From Myxococcales bacterium (lineage in GTDB: Bacteria; Myxococcota_C; UBA6777), in contig JALTMC010000309.1 in the NCBI GenBank assembly GCA_027005175.1, forward strand, positions 1 to 5,624: 5,624 nucleotides of DNA, in the 5' to 3' direction. The notes under the pieces were generated by a model. That model was given only the letters and a program-made list of their open reading frames with translations, was not told the origin of the DNA and searched no databases. The translations under genes and the position numbers were made by a program. Each line of letters starts with the position of its first letter. Position 1 is the first letter of the stretch. Of this stretch, positions 1 through 5,624 are shown one piece after another.

Positions 1-25
1 ACCACAACTCCTTCAACTCTGAAGC

Positions 26-31
26 AAGGAG
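26..31 (+). promoter_or_regulatory. Ribosome binding site of the SPFH protein gene
   Basis: AAGGAG lies 6 nt upstream of the ATG at 38, close to ideal Shine-Dalgarno spacing, and supports that start over internal methionines. Only 37 nt precede the gene in this window, so its promoter and any upstream operon partner cannot be seen. Confidence 0.8.
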
Positions 32-37
32 CAGCTC

Positions 38-1762
38 ATGGCAAACCCTAAGTCACGAAAGAGCCGAAACAAAGCAGAGGGTGCAAGCAACGGAGTGGAG
101 AAGACTTCCAGGGCAACCCAAAAGAGTAGTACCCCCAGCAAAGCAACCCAAGAGAGCACGAAAAAAGCGGGAGAAAAGATGGCTTCTCGGAGTAATAGAA
201 CAAAATCCAAAGATGACAGTGGCAGCGGTGGACGAAGGGGTGGATCTGAAAGAAGAGGTGGTGGAGGTGGAGGAAACGGTACATTATTACCCCCCTCTTC
301 TTCGAGCCCCAGCGGCAAAAAGATCATCATGATGCTTATCCTTTTGCTGGTTGGCCTCTTTTTGGTGGGTTATGTGTTGATCTGGCAGTGGATGTTATCC
401 CGCGTCTACGTGGGACCGGGGCAGATGCTTGTGATCAAAGCAAACACAGGTAAGCCCAATCCCAACCCATCATGGTACCAAGTTGTTCCCAAAGGGTTTA
501 AGGGTATTCAAGAAGCTCCAGTGGGAGAGGGGCGTCACTTCTACAATCCATTTTTGTACAAGCGAACGTTGCATCGAAAGATCATACAGATCGGCCCGCA
601 AGAAGTGGGCTTGGTCATCTCTCGAAGTGGAAAGCCACTTCCGGAAGGGCAGTTTCTCGCAGACAAGGGGTTTAAGGGAGTCATGCGACAGCCCCTCACC
701 CCGGGAAAATGGAGGCTTAACCCGATCGCATTCCAGGTCAAGAAGCGACCGGCCGTGAATATTCGTCCGGGATATGTCGGTGTGGTCATGGCTCTGGATA
801 AGGACCCCAAAACAGGTAAGAAAGGGATATTAAAAGATGTCCTTCAGCCGGGTCTGTACTATATCAACCCAAAGGCATTCCGTGTGGAAGAAGTAGAGAT
901 CGGTTTTCGCCATATCAATCTCGACAATATGAAATTTAAGTCTCTTGACAGCTTCAATATTGAGCTGGATGTTTCCGTGGTTTGGGGCCTCAAGCCCAAA
1001 AATGCTCCACATATCATCAAGACATTAGGAAACATCCGAGAGATTGTTGCCAAAGTGATCCGTCCTCAAGTCAACACCATCGTACGGCTGGAAGGTTCCC
1101 GCCATCAAGCGCGTGAATTTATTGAAGGGAAAACCCGAGAAGCCTTTCAAGATCGCGTAACAAAGAGACTGAAAGCGATCTGCAATGAGAAAAAGATTGA
1201 GATTCTGATCAGCCTTGTTCGAAACATTGAAATCCCCAAAGAAGTCCGTGATCCCATCAACCAGTCGAAGATCGCAGTGGAAGAACGGAAGACCAAAGTG
1301 GAAATGAAAAAGACCCAGAAGATCAGAAATAAGCTGGCTTCTTTAAAAGCGGATGTGACAAAGGGGATCCGAGAAGTCAGAGCAGGGACAGCCAAGGTCA
1401 TTGCAGAGATCAAAGCCGACGGCCAGCGAAAGGTGCTTCGAATCAAAGGAGAAAAAGAAGTAAAGGTCGCAGAGATCATGCGCAAAGTAGCAGAGATCGA
1501 GGCACAGATCGATCTTGTCAAAGGAAAAGCGGTCGCTGACGTGATCGCCATGCTCAAAAAGGCAAAATCGGATGAGTTCTTCCAGTTTGCCAAAGCCTTA
1601 GGCAGCGGAAAAACCCTTGCCAACTATATCTTCACAAAGAAACTGTCTAAGAATCTCAAAGTGATGCTTCGCTACGCTGGCCCTGGAACCTTCTGGACGG
1701 ATATGTCCAAGGGAATGATGCAACAAGCCGCCAATGGCAAGATACTTCAAGGGAAAAAGTAA
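38..1762 (+). CDS. SPFH/band-7 domain membrane protein with basic N-terminal tail and C-terminal coiled coil
   Basis: A 574-residue protein of the SPFH (stomatin/prohibitin/flotillin/HflK-C) superfamily; members form large membrane-bound oligomers that organise membrane microdomains or control proteases. Residues 1-95 are a low-complexity tail rich in Lys, Arg, Ser and Thr with a Gly-rich stretch (64-81). One hydrophobic helix spans about 96-120, with the positive tail before it, predicting an N-in topology with the bulk outside the cytoplasm as in HflK/HflC; this is inference. Residues 125-283 hold three similar beta-rich units, each beginning GPG/GPQ/RPG and ending in an Asn-Pro pair (170-171, 228-229, 277-278). 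The SPFH core follows (about 285-405), including a NIREIVAKVIRP stretch at 332-343. Residues 405-510 are highly charged, Ala/Lys/Glu-rich and probably coiled coil. The paired ribosome binding site fixes the start. Family assignment is firm; the client and role are unknown. The gene converges with asnS and has no visible operon partner. Confidence 0.85.
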   Translation: MANPKSRKSRNKAEGASNGVEKTSRATQKSSTPSKATQESTKKAGEKMASRSNRTKSKDDSGSGGRRGGSERRGGGGGGNGTLLPPSSSSPSGKKIIMMLILLLVGLFLVGYVLIWQWMLSRVYVGPGQMLVIKANTGKPNPNPSWYQVVPKGFKGIQEAPVGEGRHFYNPFLYKRTLHRKIIQIGPQEVGLVISRSGKPLPEGQFLADKGFKGVMRQPLTPGKWRLNPIAFQVKKRPAVNIRPGYVGVVMALDKDPKTGKKGILKDVLQPGLYYINPKAFRVEEVEIGFRHINLDNMKFKSLDSFNIELDVSVVWGLKPKNAPHIIKTLGNIREIVAKVIRPQVNTIVRLEGSRHQAREFIEGKTREAFQDRVTKRLKAICNEKKIEILISLVRNIEIPKEVRDPINQSKIAVEERKTKVEMKKTQKIRNKLASLKADVTKGIREVRAGTAKVIAEIKADGQRKVLRIKGEKEVKVAEIMRKVAEIEAQIDLVKGKAVADVIAMLKKAKSDEFFQFAKALGSGKTLANYIFTKKLSKNLKVMLRYAGPGTFWTDMSKGMMQQAANGKILQGKK

Positions 1763-1793
1763 CTGTGAGTTTGGCTTGACCTGCACGCTTGTT

Positions 1794-3230
1794 TTAGAAG
1801 TCTGCCGATTTGGGTGTGCGAGGAAAGGGGATGACGTCGCGTATATTTTTCATTCCAGTAATAAAAAGCATCATCCGTTCGAAGCCAAGGCCAAATCCTG
1901 CCGTGGGTGCCCCACCGAACTGTCGCAATTCCAGATACCACCATAGATCGTCCTCTGGAATCCCAAACTCTTTCACACGCTCTAACAGTACATCGTAGCG
2001 TTCTTCTCGCTGTGACCCGCCAATCACCTCACCGATACCAGGAAACAAAACATCCATCGCTGCGACGGTCTCTCCATCCTCGTTCAGGCGCATATAGAAG
2101 GATTTGATGCCTTTGGGATAGTCGTAAACAATCACGGGTTTTTTGAACTTCTTTTCCACCAGCCAGCGTTCGTGTTCGGCCTGTAGGTCCTTGCCCCACT
2201 CCACAGGATATTCAAATCTTTTCTTTTTGTAGGGTTTTGAGTTTCGAAGTAGTTTGATAGCCTCTCCGTAGGGGATGCGCTCAAACTCATTGTCGATCAC
2301 AAAGCGGAGCGTCTCTAGCAATGGCATGGGACGCCGCTCCTCCTTCTTCCTATTTTTCTCTAAATCCTGGATGCGTTTGTCCAAGAACTCTAGATCATCA
2401 CTGCAATGCTCCAACACATAAGAGAGTAAGTATTTGACAAAGTCTTCAGCCAGGTCCATATCCCCCTCCAGGTCACAAAAAGCCACTTCGGGTTCAATCA
2501 TCCAAAACTCTGCCAGATGCCTCGATGTATTCGAGTTTTCAGCCCGAAATGTCGGTCCAAACGTATACACCTTGCCCAGAGCATGTGCACCAATTTCTGC
2601 TTGGAGTTGGCCAGAAACGGTAAGGTTGGTGGGACCACCAAAAAAGTCCTCATGCCAATCGATCTCACCTTTTTCGTTGAGGGGAGCTTTGTTGGGTTCA
2701 AAGGTCGTGACATGAAACATCTCTCCTGCGCCTTCTGCATCACTTCCTGTGATAATAGGTGTATGGAGATAGTAAAATCCATTGTCATTGTGGTATTTGT
2801 GAATCGCAAAGGCCAAGGCATGTCGAATGCGAAATACCGCGCTAAACGTGTTCGTTCGCATCCTGAAATGAGCTTTTTGACGCAACAACTCCATGGTTTG
2901 GCGAGCAGGCTTTACAGGATAAGCCTCGGGGTCGATCTCACCAAAGATCTCCAGGGACTCCGCAGCCAACTCGATGGCCTGTCCTGAACCTTGCGACTCA
3001 ACAATCGTACCTGTCACTCCGATGCATGAATGAAACTGTAACTTCTTCAACAGCTCTCCATCCCATGTATCAGGATCCACCACGATCTGTAGATTCTTGA
3101 TCGTCGAGCCATCATTCAACGCAATAAAACGATTGGAGCGAAAGGCTCGAACCCATCCCATCACAGTAACGGTATCATTGAGCTGTGGCTCACTGAGGAC
3201 TTGCGCAATTTCAGTTCGACTTTTCATCAT
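1794..3230 (-). CDS. asnS: Asparaginyl-tRNA synthetase (AsnRS)
   Basis: Class IIb aminoacyl-tRNA synthetase that activates asparagine with ATP and charges tRNA-Asn in the cytoplasm. Numbered from the start at 3230 (478 residues), an N-terminal OB-fold for anticodon binding covers about 15-100 (VTVMGWVRAFRSNRFIALND near 21-40). The catalytic core follows. Motif 2 at about 222-248 has FGPTFRAENS with the ATP-contacting Arg229, followed by NTSRHLAEFWM, which is typical of AsnRS and separates it from AspRS. Motif 3 is GAPTAGFGLGFER, with Arg452. The C-terminus RDVIPFPRTPKSADF matches the family ending. Length is slightly above the 466 residues of the E. coli enzyme, mainly through a charged insert near 285-305. 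The open frame extends to 3239, but AAAGGA abuts that ATG directly; the ATG at 3230 lies 9 nt from it and the ATG at 3227 12 nt away. I chose 3230, and 3227 is nearly as good. The gene is transcribed alone, divergent from the cysteine-cluster gene. Confidence 0.97.
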   Translation of the reverse strand: MMKSRTEIAQVLSEPQLNDTVTVMGWVRAFRSNRFIALNDGSTIKNLQIVVDPDTWDGELLKKLQFHSCIGVTGTIVESQGSGQAIELAAESLEIFGEIDPEAYPVKPARQTMELLRQKAHFRMRTNTFSAVFRIRHALAFAIHKYHNDNGFYYLHTPIITGSDAEGAGEMFHVTTFEPNKAPLNEKGEIDWHEDFFGGPTNLTVSGQLQAEIGAHALGKVYTFGPTFRAENSNTSRHLAEFWMIEPEVAFCDLEGDMDLAEDFVKYLLSYVLEHCSDDLEFLDKRIQDLEKNRKKEERRPMPLLETLRFVIDNEFERIPYGEAIKLLRNSKPYKKKRFEYPVEWGKDLQAEHERWLVEKKFKKPVIVYDYPKGIKSFYMRLNEDGETVAAMDVLFPGIGEVIGGSQREERYDVLLERVKEFGIPEDDLWWYLELRQFGGAPTAGFGLGFERMMLFITGMKNIRDVIPFPRTPKSADF

Positions 3231-3239
3231 GAGAAACAT

Positions 3240-3245
3240 TCCTTT
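3240..3245 (-). promoter_or_regulatory. Ribosome binding site that decides the asnS start
   Basis: On the minus strand the bases read AAAGGA. They touch the most upstream ATG (3237-3239), leaving no spacer, so initiation there is unlikely. The tandem ATG codons at 3230 and 3227 are 9 and 12 nt away. This argues for an AsnRS beginning MMKSRTE or MKSRTE rather than MFLMMKSRTE. Confidence 0.65.
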
Positions 3246-3301
3246 GCTAGCGGTTTAAGAACCATCGGACAGCCTCCGGTTTGTCCTGTAAGAAGCTGCG
3301 A

Positions 3302-3329
3302 AGCATAGTCTACTTTAAAAAAAAGGCAA
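3302..3329 (-). promoter_or_regulatory. asnS: Candidate sigma-70-type promoter of asnS
   Basis: On the minus strand, TTGCCT (3329-3324; 4 of 6 to TTGACA) and TATGCT (3307-3302; 4 of 6 to TATAAT) are separated by 16 nt that include an eight-T run, which would favour curvature. Transcription would start near 3295, giving a 5' leader of about 65 nt. That leader contains a small GGACA/TGTCC inverted repeat (3267-3271 with 3282-3286) with an 8-10 nt loop. No T-box-like element was recognised. This is a motif match only. Confidence 0.4.
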
Positions 3330-3431
3330 TGGGCGAAGCTCAACCCGAGGCTTACAGAAGAAAGACGGTGCAGAAACAAAGTGGTTCGTGATAGGGTGTC
3401 TTCGTCACATGGAAACACAAGGCGATCATGG

Positions 3432-3515
3432 CAACGACCCCCACCCCATCCGGACTTCGTCCTGTCGATTCTGGAAAGGGTTTCCACGCCCACAACATAA
3501 GAGGTTTTTTTTCTG
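3432..3515 (+). repeat. Shared leader repeat, copy 1, including the ribosome binding site
   Basis: This stretch directly precedes the gene at 3516 and is repeated before the gene at 4896. In order it holds CAACGACCCCCACCCCATCC (3432-3451), a small GGAC-TTC-GTCC hairpin (3452-3462), CTGTCGATTCTGG, TTTCCAC (3481-3487) and CCCACAACATAAGAGG (3489-3504). The last block is identical in both copies and contains the Shine-Dalgarno-like TAAGAGG (3498-3504). An 11-nt, T-rich spacer ending in CTG separates it from the ATG. Conservation of both sequence and position suggests a transcribed leader with common control or a dispersed repeat; which one cannot be decided here. Confidence 0.7.
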
Positions 3516-4517
3516 ATGAGTACAGTGGTAGAGCAGACAGGACTGGGTGAGACTTGGGCAGCGTTATTGCATCCAAAGATTCAGGCGTTACAGGTTCCCA
3601 AGCTGCCTGGGATGAATTGCAGTCAATGTCGAATGGTAGAAGAGCGAGGCTTTGCCCCCTTTGCGAGATGTTGCAATATCTATCCAGAGTTTCCTAATTT
3701 TTTGTTAGGTGAGATACTCGTAAAAGGGCAAGCGAAAGGTAGTGCAGGCAACATCGAAGCCTGGATTGACGAGGGGCGTTCGGGTCCAGCCTACGCACAC
3801 AAACCTACCGTGATGCACGACCTTCACGACGATAGCCATTATGACAAGCTGGCAGATATCCCCCCTTGTCCACTGCTTGATGATGAAGGCCGGTGTACAG
3901 TGTATGCCCAACGTCCCTTTACTTGTATCGAGTTCAACTGTGTGTATCCCCCCTATCCTGAGATCATCGCCTTTTGGCACACATTTCACAGCCTACTTGG
4001 ACTCCACAGCCTCGTAACATCTCGTTATTTAATGAAAGTGATGGGATTTGACATCGAAAAGTTCCAAACCACCTGGACCCACCAAGACAGCACAACGATC
4101 TGGGGCAATGAGCTATCCATTCAGCCCGATTTTCTGACAAAGCTGTGGCAAGGAAAAGAAAAAAAAGAGTTTTACATCTCTTGTCATGAATACATACAGA
4201 GTCATACAGAAACCATTCGCGATGAAGTGGAGACCTTTCGCAAAGAACAACTGATCCATACGCTCAAACAACGAGATCTGTGGACGCGCGAACGAGAAGA
4301 GGAGTTGCTGCAACAAGTCTTGGAGCCAACACACCAAGAGCCCTCGCTCGAAGTCTGGGAGCAAGTTGCCAATGGCAAACCTATCCTGCCAGAACACAAT
4401 CTGTACTCCCTCACCGAGTTTGAAGGAATGTTGTTGTGGTTTCACCAAGCGATGATGGGTCGATATACGATGTTGATGAAGATTCAAAATACAGAATCAC
4501 TCGAACAATCGGAGTAA
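3516..4517 (+). CDS. YkgJ-type cysteine-cluster (putative metal-binding) protein
   Basis: A 333-residue, probably cytoplasmic protein with no signal peptide or membrane helix. Its N-terminal 145 residues carry eight cysteines: C35-x2-C38, the pair C52-C53, C118, C127, C137 and C142. The second half, CPLLDDEGRCTVYAQRPFTC followed by IEFNC, matches the pattern of YkgJ/UPF0153-type proteins, thought to bind zinc or an iron-sulfur centre. The biochemical role of that family is not established. Between the two clusters is a His/Asp-rich segment, HDLHDDSH (101-108), which could add ligands. Residues 146-333 are mostly charged and helical, match no domain I recognise, and make this protein much longer than minimal YkgJ proteins of roughly 100 residues. 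The start is fixed by TAAGAGG 11 nt upstream within the repeated leader. The gene is divergent from asnS and followed by 378 nt of non-coding DNA, so it appears monocistronic. Family call moderately sure, function unknown. Confidence 0.75.
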   Translation: MSTVVEQTGLGETWAALLHPKIQALQVPKLPGMNCSQCRMVEERGFAPFARCCNIYPEFPNFLLGEILVKGQAKGSAGNIEAWIDEGRSGPAYAHKPTVMHDLHDDSHYDKLADIPPCPLLDDEGRCTVYAQRPFTCIEFNCVYPPYPEIIAFWHTFHSLLGLHSLVTSRYLMKVMGFDIEKFQTTWTHQDSTTIWGNELSIQPDFLTKLWQGKEKKEFYISCHEYIQSHTETIRDEVETFRKEQLIHTLKQRDLWTREREEELLQQVLEPTHQEPSLEVWEQVANGKPILPEHNLYSLTEFEGMLLWFHQAMMGRYTMLMKIQNTESLEQSE

Positions 4518-4576
4518 AAGACTCTCCATTTTTTCAAGAGAGACTCTCCACAAAGAGAAGAGAAGATAGGTCTTGC

Positions 4577-4618
4577 GTCTTGTTGTGATATCAGAGAGAA
4601 TCGAGTGCACAACAGGAT
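4577..4618. repeat. Inverted repeat downstream of the cysteine-cluster gene
   Basis: TGTTGTG (4581-4587) is a perfect inverted repeat of CACAACA (4608-4614). The stem extends outward to 4577 and 4618, with two G-T wobbles, to 11 pairs around a 20-nt loop. It lies 59 nt beyond the stop at 4517. With no T-tract after it, it is more likely an mRNA 3'-end structure or a protein-binding site than an intrinsic terminator. Confidence 0.4.
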
Positions 4619-4711
4619 ACGAAGGGTCTTCCCCAAGGCTCATTTGTGCTCTTCGATTTCGTAAAATGCGTCAACGATCCCCACCTTGTTCCGGAGGTTT
4701 TCGGCTGGCGA

Positions 4712-4717
4712 GATAAT
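4712..4717 (+). promoter_or_regulatory. Possible -10 element (GATAAT) upstream of the GspE-N gene
   Basis: GATAAT matches TATAAT at 5 of 6 positions. The best -35-like hexamer, TTGTTC at 4686-4691, is 20 nt away, which is too far for a standard sigma-70 promoter. If used, transcription would start near 4724 and include the whole leader in the mRNA. Weak evidence. Confidence 0.2.
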
Positions 4718-4745
4718 TTCTGACACCCGAGGAAGTCCCTGACGT

Positions 4746-4895
4746 CAACGACCCCACCCCATCCACTTGATTCAGCCTACAGCTTCCCCCCTACGGGGTT
4801 GCCTGCGCTCTCGCGCTTCGCTCTCGCTGTAGATTCTGTCGAGTCCGCGATCGGAAGAGGGTTTCCACACCCACAACATAAGAGGTGTTTTTCTG
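4746..4895 (+). repeat. Shared leader repeat, copy 2, with internal insert and ribosome binding site
   Basis: This corresponds block for block to the leader at 3432-3515: CAACGACCCCACCCCATCC (4746-4764, one C fewer), CTGTCGA (4836-4842), GGAAGAGGG (4853-4861), TTTCCAC (4862-4868), and CCCACAACATAAGAGG (4870-4885), which is identical to copy 1. TAAGAGG at 4879-4885 is the ribosome binding site, 10 nt before the ATG at 4896, again with a T-rich spacer ending in CTG. The segment between the first two blocks is about 70 nt, against about 11 nt in copy 1, because of a hairpin-forming insert. Confidence 0.7.
4777..4832. repeat. 56-nt palindrome-bounded element inside leader copy 2
   Basis: The element is bounded by perfect 7-bp inverted repeats, CTACAGC (4777-4783) and GCTGTAG (4826-4832). 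Inside are a CCCC-TAC-GGGG mini-hairpin (4788-4798 region) and two direct copies of CGCTCTCGC (4806-4814 and 4819-4827, period 13). GATTC occurs on both sides (4769-4773 and 4832-4836), possibly a target duplication, although the right copy overlaps the element's last base. It encodes no protein. It looks like a REP-like or MITE-like short intergenic element. Confidence 0.45.
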
Positions 4896-5624
4896 ATGAC
4901 CACACGCAAGATAGCAACACTCCAGCATTCTATATTCTCTGAACTTGGAGAAGCCTGGATTAAGGATGGTTTGGTTGCAGAAGAGATTCTCTACGACATC
5001 CTTTCAAGCCATGTGGAGAGCCCCGATCAGTTTGAAGCCATTCGAGAGCAAGGGGTGATTCCAGAAGTGACCCTATTGCAAGACCTCGCCTCTTCCATGG
5101 CATGTCCCTATTGGGATAACACCTCCTTGCGAGAGGCAGCCACTCCCCAGCTGGTCCTTGCCACAAAGATACCTCGTAACATACTCGAAGATCTGCGTGT
5201 GCTCCCTATCTCATTGAAAGATGGGAACCTCCAGATCGCGATTTCCAGCTGGCCTACCCAAAAGATCTTTGTGACGCTTCAAAATCAACTCTCTGCCCAA
5301 AATGTGGTGTTTGGTTTTGCAGAACGCTCCTCGATCCTCGACGTCCTCTCCTACGCACTGGCTGAAGTCAATGATCGAACACAAGCAATGAGTTCCGTGA
5401 ATTCAGACCTATTTGGGGACTCTTGGGACGACTGGGAGGAAGTACCCTCCTTGGCCTCCCAGCAGGAGATACAGACACAGTCACAACACGAGATCCCTGA
5501 GCCAACCCCAAAAAGCAGTTCCGTTCAAGCTAGCGTGGATGATCTTTTGGCCGACTTCCTCACCCCAGATATGGAGCTTCCAGCCACATCATCTGGAGTG
5601 TTTCAAAGTCGTACCAGCACAGAC
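4896..5624 (+). CDS. GspE/PilB N-terminal (MshEN) domain protein, 3' end beyond window
   Basis: An open frame of 243 codons runs without a stop to the window end. Residues 57-156 resemble the N-terminal domain of type II secretion/type IV pilus ATPases (GspE_N/MshEN): a helical start (VTLLQDLASSMACPYWD), then VLPISLKDGNLQIAISSWP near 102-120, the usual 'vlPl-g-l-vA-s-P' pattern, then helices to about 156. In MshE this domain binds cyclic di-GMP; whether the binding residues are kept here is untested. Residues 1-56 form a preceding helical segment. Residues 157-243 are an acidic then Gln/Ser/Thr/Pro-rich linker with no fold I recognise. The Walker A/B ATPase domain of GspE or PilB has not appeared within the visible part, so the protein may be a full ATPase with a long linker or a GspE-N domain fused to something else. 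The start is set by TAAGAGG 10 nt upstream in the repeated leader. Confidence 0.75.
   Translation, partial: MTTRKIATLQHSIFSELGEAWIKDGLVAEEILYDILSSHVESPDQFEAIREQGVIPEVTLLQDLASSMACPYWDNTSLREAATPQLVLATKIPRNILEDLRVLPISLKDGNLQIAISSWPTQKIFVTLQNQLSAQNVVFGFAERSSILDVLSYALAEVNDRTQAMSSVNSDLFGDSWDDWEEVPSLASQQEIQTQSQHEIPEPTPKSSSVQASVDDLLADFLTPDMELPATSSGVFQSRTSTD

Larger units (their letters stand above)
4518..4895. other. Non-coding spacer rich in small repeats
   Basis: No convincing gene lies here. In order: a direct repeat AGACTCTCCA at 4519-4528 and 4541-4550 (period 22), whose first unit can also pair CTCTC with GAGAG at 4538-4542; an 11-bp inverted repeat (4577-4618); GAAG-GGT-CTTC (4621-4631); a third, degenerate CAACGATCCCCACC block (4672-4685); a GATAAT hexamer (4712-4717); and the second leader copy with its hairpin insert (4746-4895). 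None of the hairpins is followed by a T-run, so no canonical intrinsic terminator for the upstream gene is evident. Confidence 0.6.

Noticed and set aside
1147-1623. 158-codon minus-strand open frame inside the SPFH gene
   Set aside because: It lies wholly opposite the coiled-coil region; the Lys/Glu/Ala-rich codons on the plus strand generate Ser/Phe/Leu-rich antisense sequence. The plus-strand frame is clearly the real one.
2517-2987. 156-codon plus-strand open frame opposite asnS
   Set aside because: The minus-strand AsnRS frame shows all class II motifs over this stretch; the plus-strand translation has no recognisable domain.
3240-3300. T-box or other riboswitch in the asnS leader
   Set aside because: Only a short GGACA/TGTCC pairing is visible; there is no T-box sequence, no specifier loop that I can place, and no terminator/antiterminator pair.
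3227-3493. 88-codon minus-strand open frame across the divergent spacer
   Set aside because: It runs antisense through leader copy 1 and the asnS promoter and leader. It overlaps the start of asnS, has no recognisable motif, and its start falls inside the repeated leader, so the sequence is better explained as regulatory DNA.
4519-4550. AGACTCTCCA direct repeat as a terminator or CRISPR-like unit
   Set aside because: Only two 10-nt units at a period of 22, a weak 5-bp stem, and no T-run after the stem. Too short for an array and not a convincing terminator.
4960-5166. 68-codon minus-strand open frame opposite the GspE-N gene
   Set aside because: It is the shadow of a plus-strand frame open for 243 codons with a good ribosome binding site and a recognisable domain.

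Overview
The window reads as chromosomal bacterial DNA of moderate GC content (about half, by eye), with standard stop codons and AAGGA/AGAGG-type ribosome binding sites. The mix of an SPFH protein with a long basic tail, a large YkgJ-type cysteine-cluster protein and a GspE/MshE N-terminal-domain protein would fit a deltaproteobacterial or myxobacterial-like lineage. That is inference from gene content; no taxonomic marker here settles it.

Layout: (1) bases 38-1762 (+) encode a 574-residue single-pass membrane protein of the SPFH/band-7 (prohibitin, stomatin, HflK/C) superfamily. (2) It converges, across only 31 nt, with asnS on the minus strand (1794-3230), a complete asparaginyl-tRNA synthetase and the only gene named with certainty. 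(3) A 285-nt divergent spacer carries a plausible asnS promoter and the first copy of a repeated leader. (4) Bases 3516-4517 (+) encode a 333-residue protein with eight cysteines arranged as in YkgJ-type metal-binding proteins. (5) A 378-nt non-coding spacer holds inverted and direct repeats and a second copy of the leader, interrupted by a hairpin-forming segment. (6) From 4896 (+) an open frame runs off the window end: 243 residues with a GspE/PilB-type N-terminal (MshEN) domain followed by an acidic, low-complexity linker.

How the genes work together: no operon or pathway is evident. The strongest link between neighbours is that genes (4) and (6), unrelated in sequence, start immediately after near-identical leaders. 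These share a CAACGACCCC(C)ACCCCATCC block, a TTTCCAC block and an identical 16-nt CCCACAACATAAGAGG block containing the ribosome binding site. The simplest readings are a shared regulatory leader or a dispersed intergenic repeat supplying translation signals. The middle of the leader differs between copies: 11 nt with a tiny hairpin in copy 1, about 70 nt with a 56-nt inverted-repeat-bounded element in copy 2. This modular leader is the most unusual thing in the window. No CRISPR array, tRNA, rRNA, transposase, phage gene or recognisable defence system is present.
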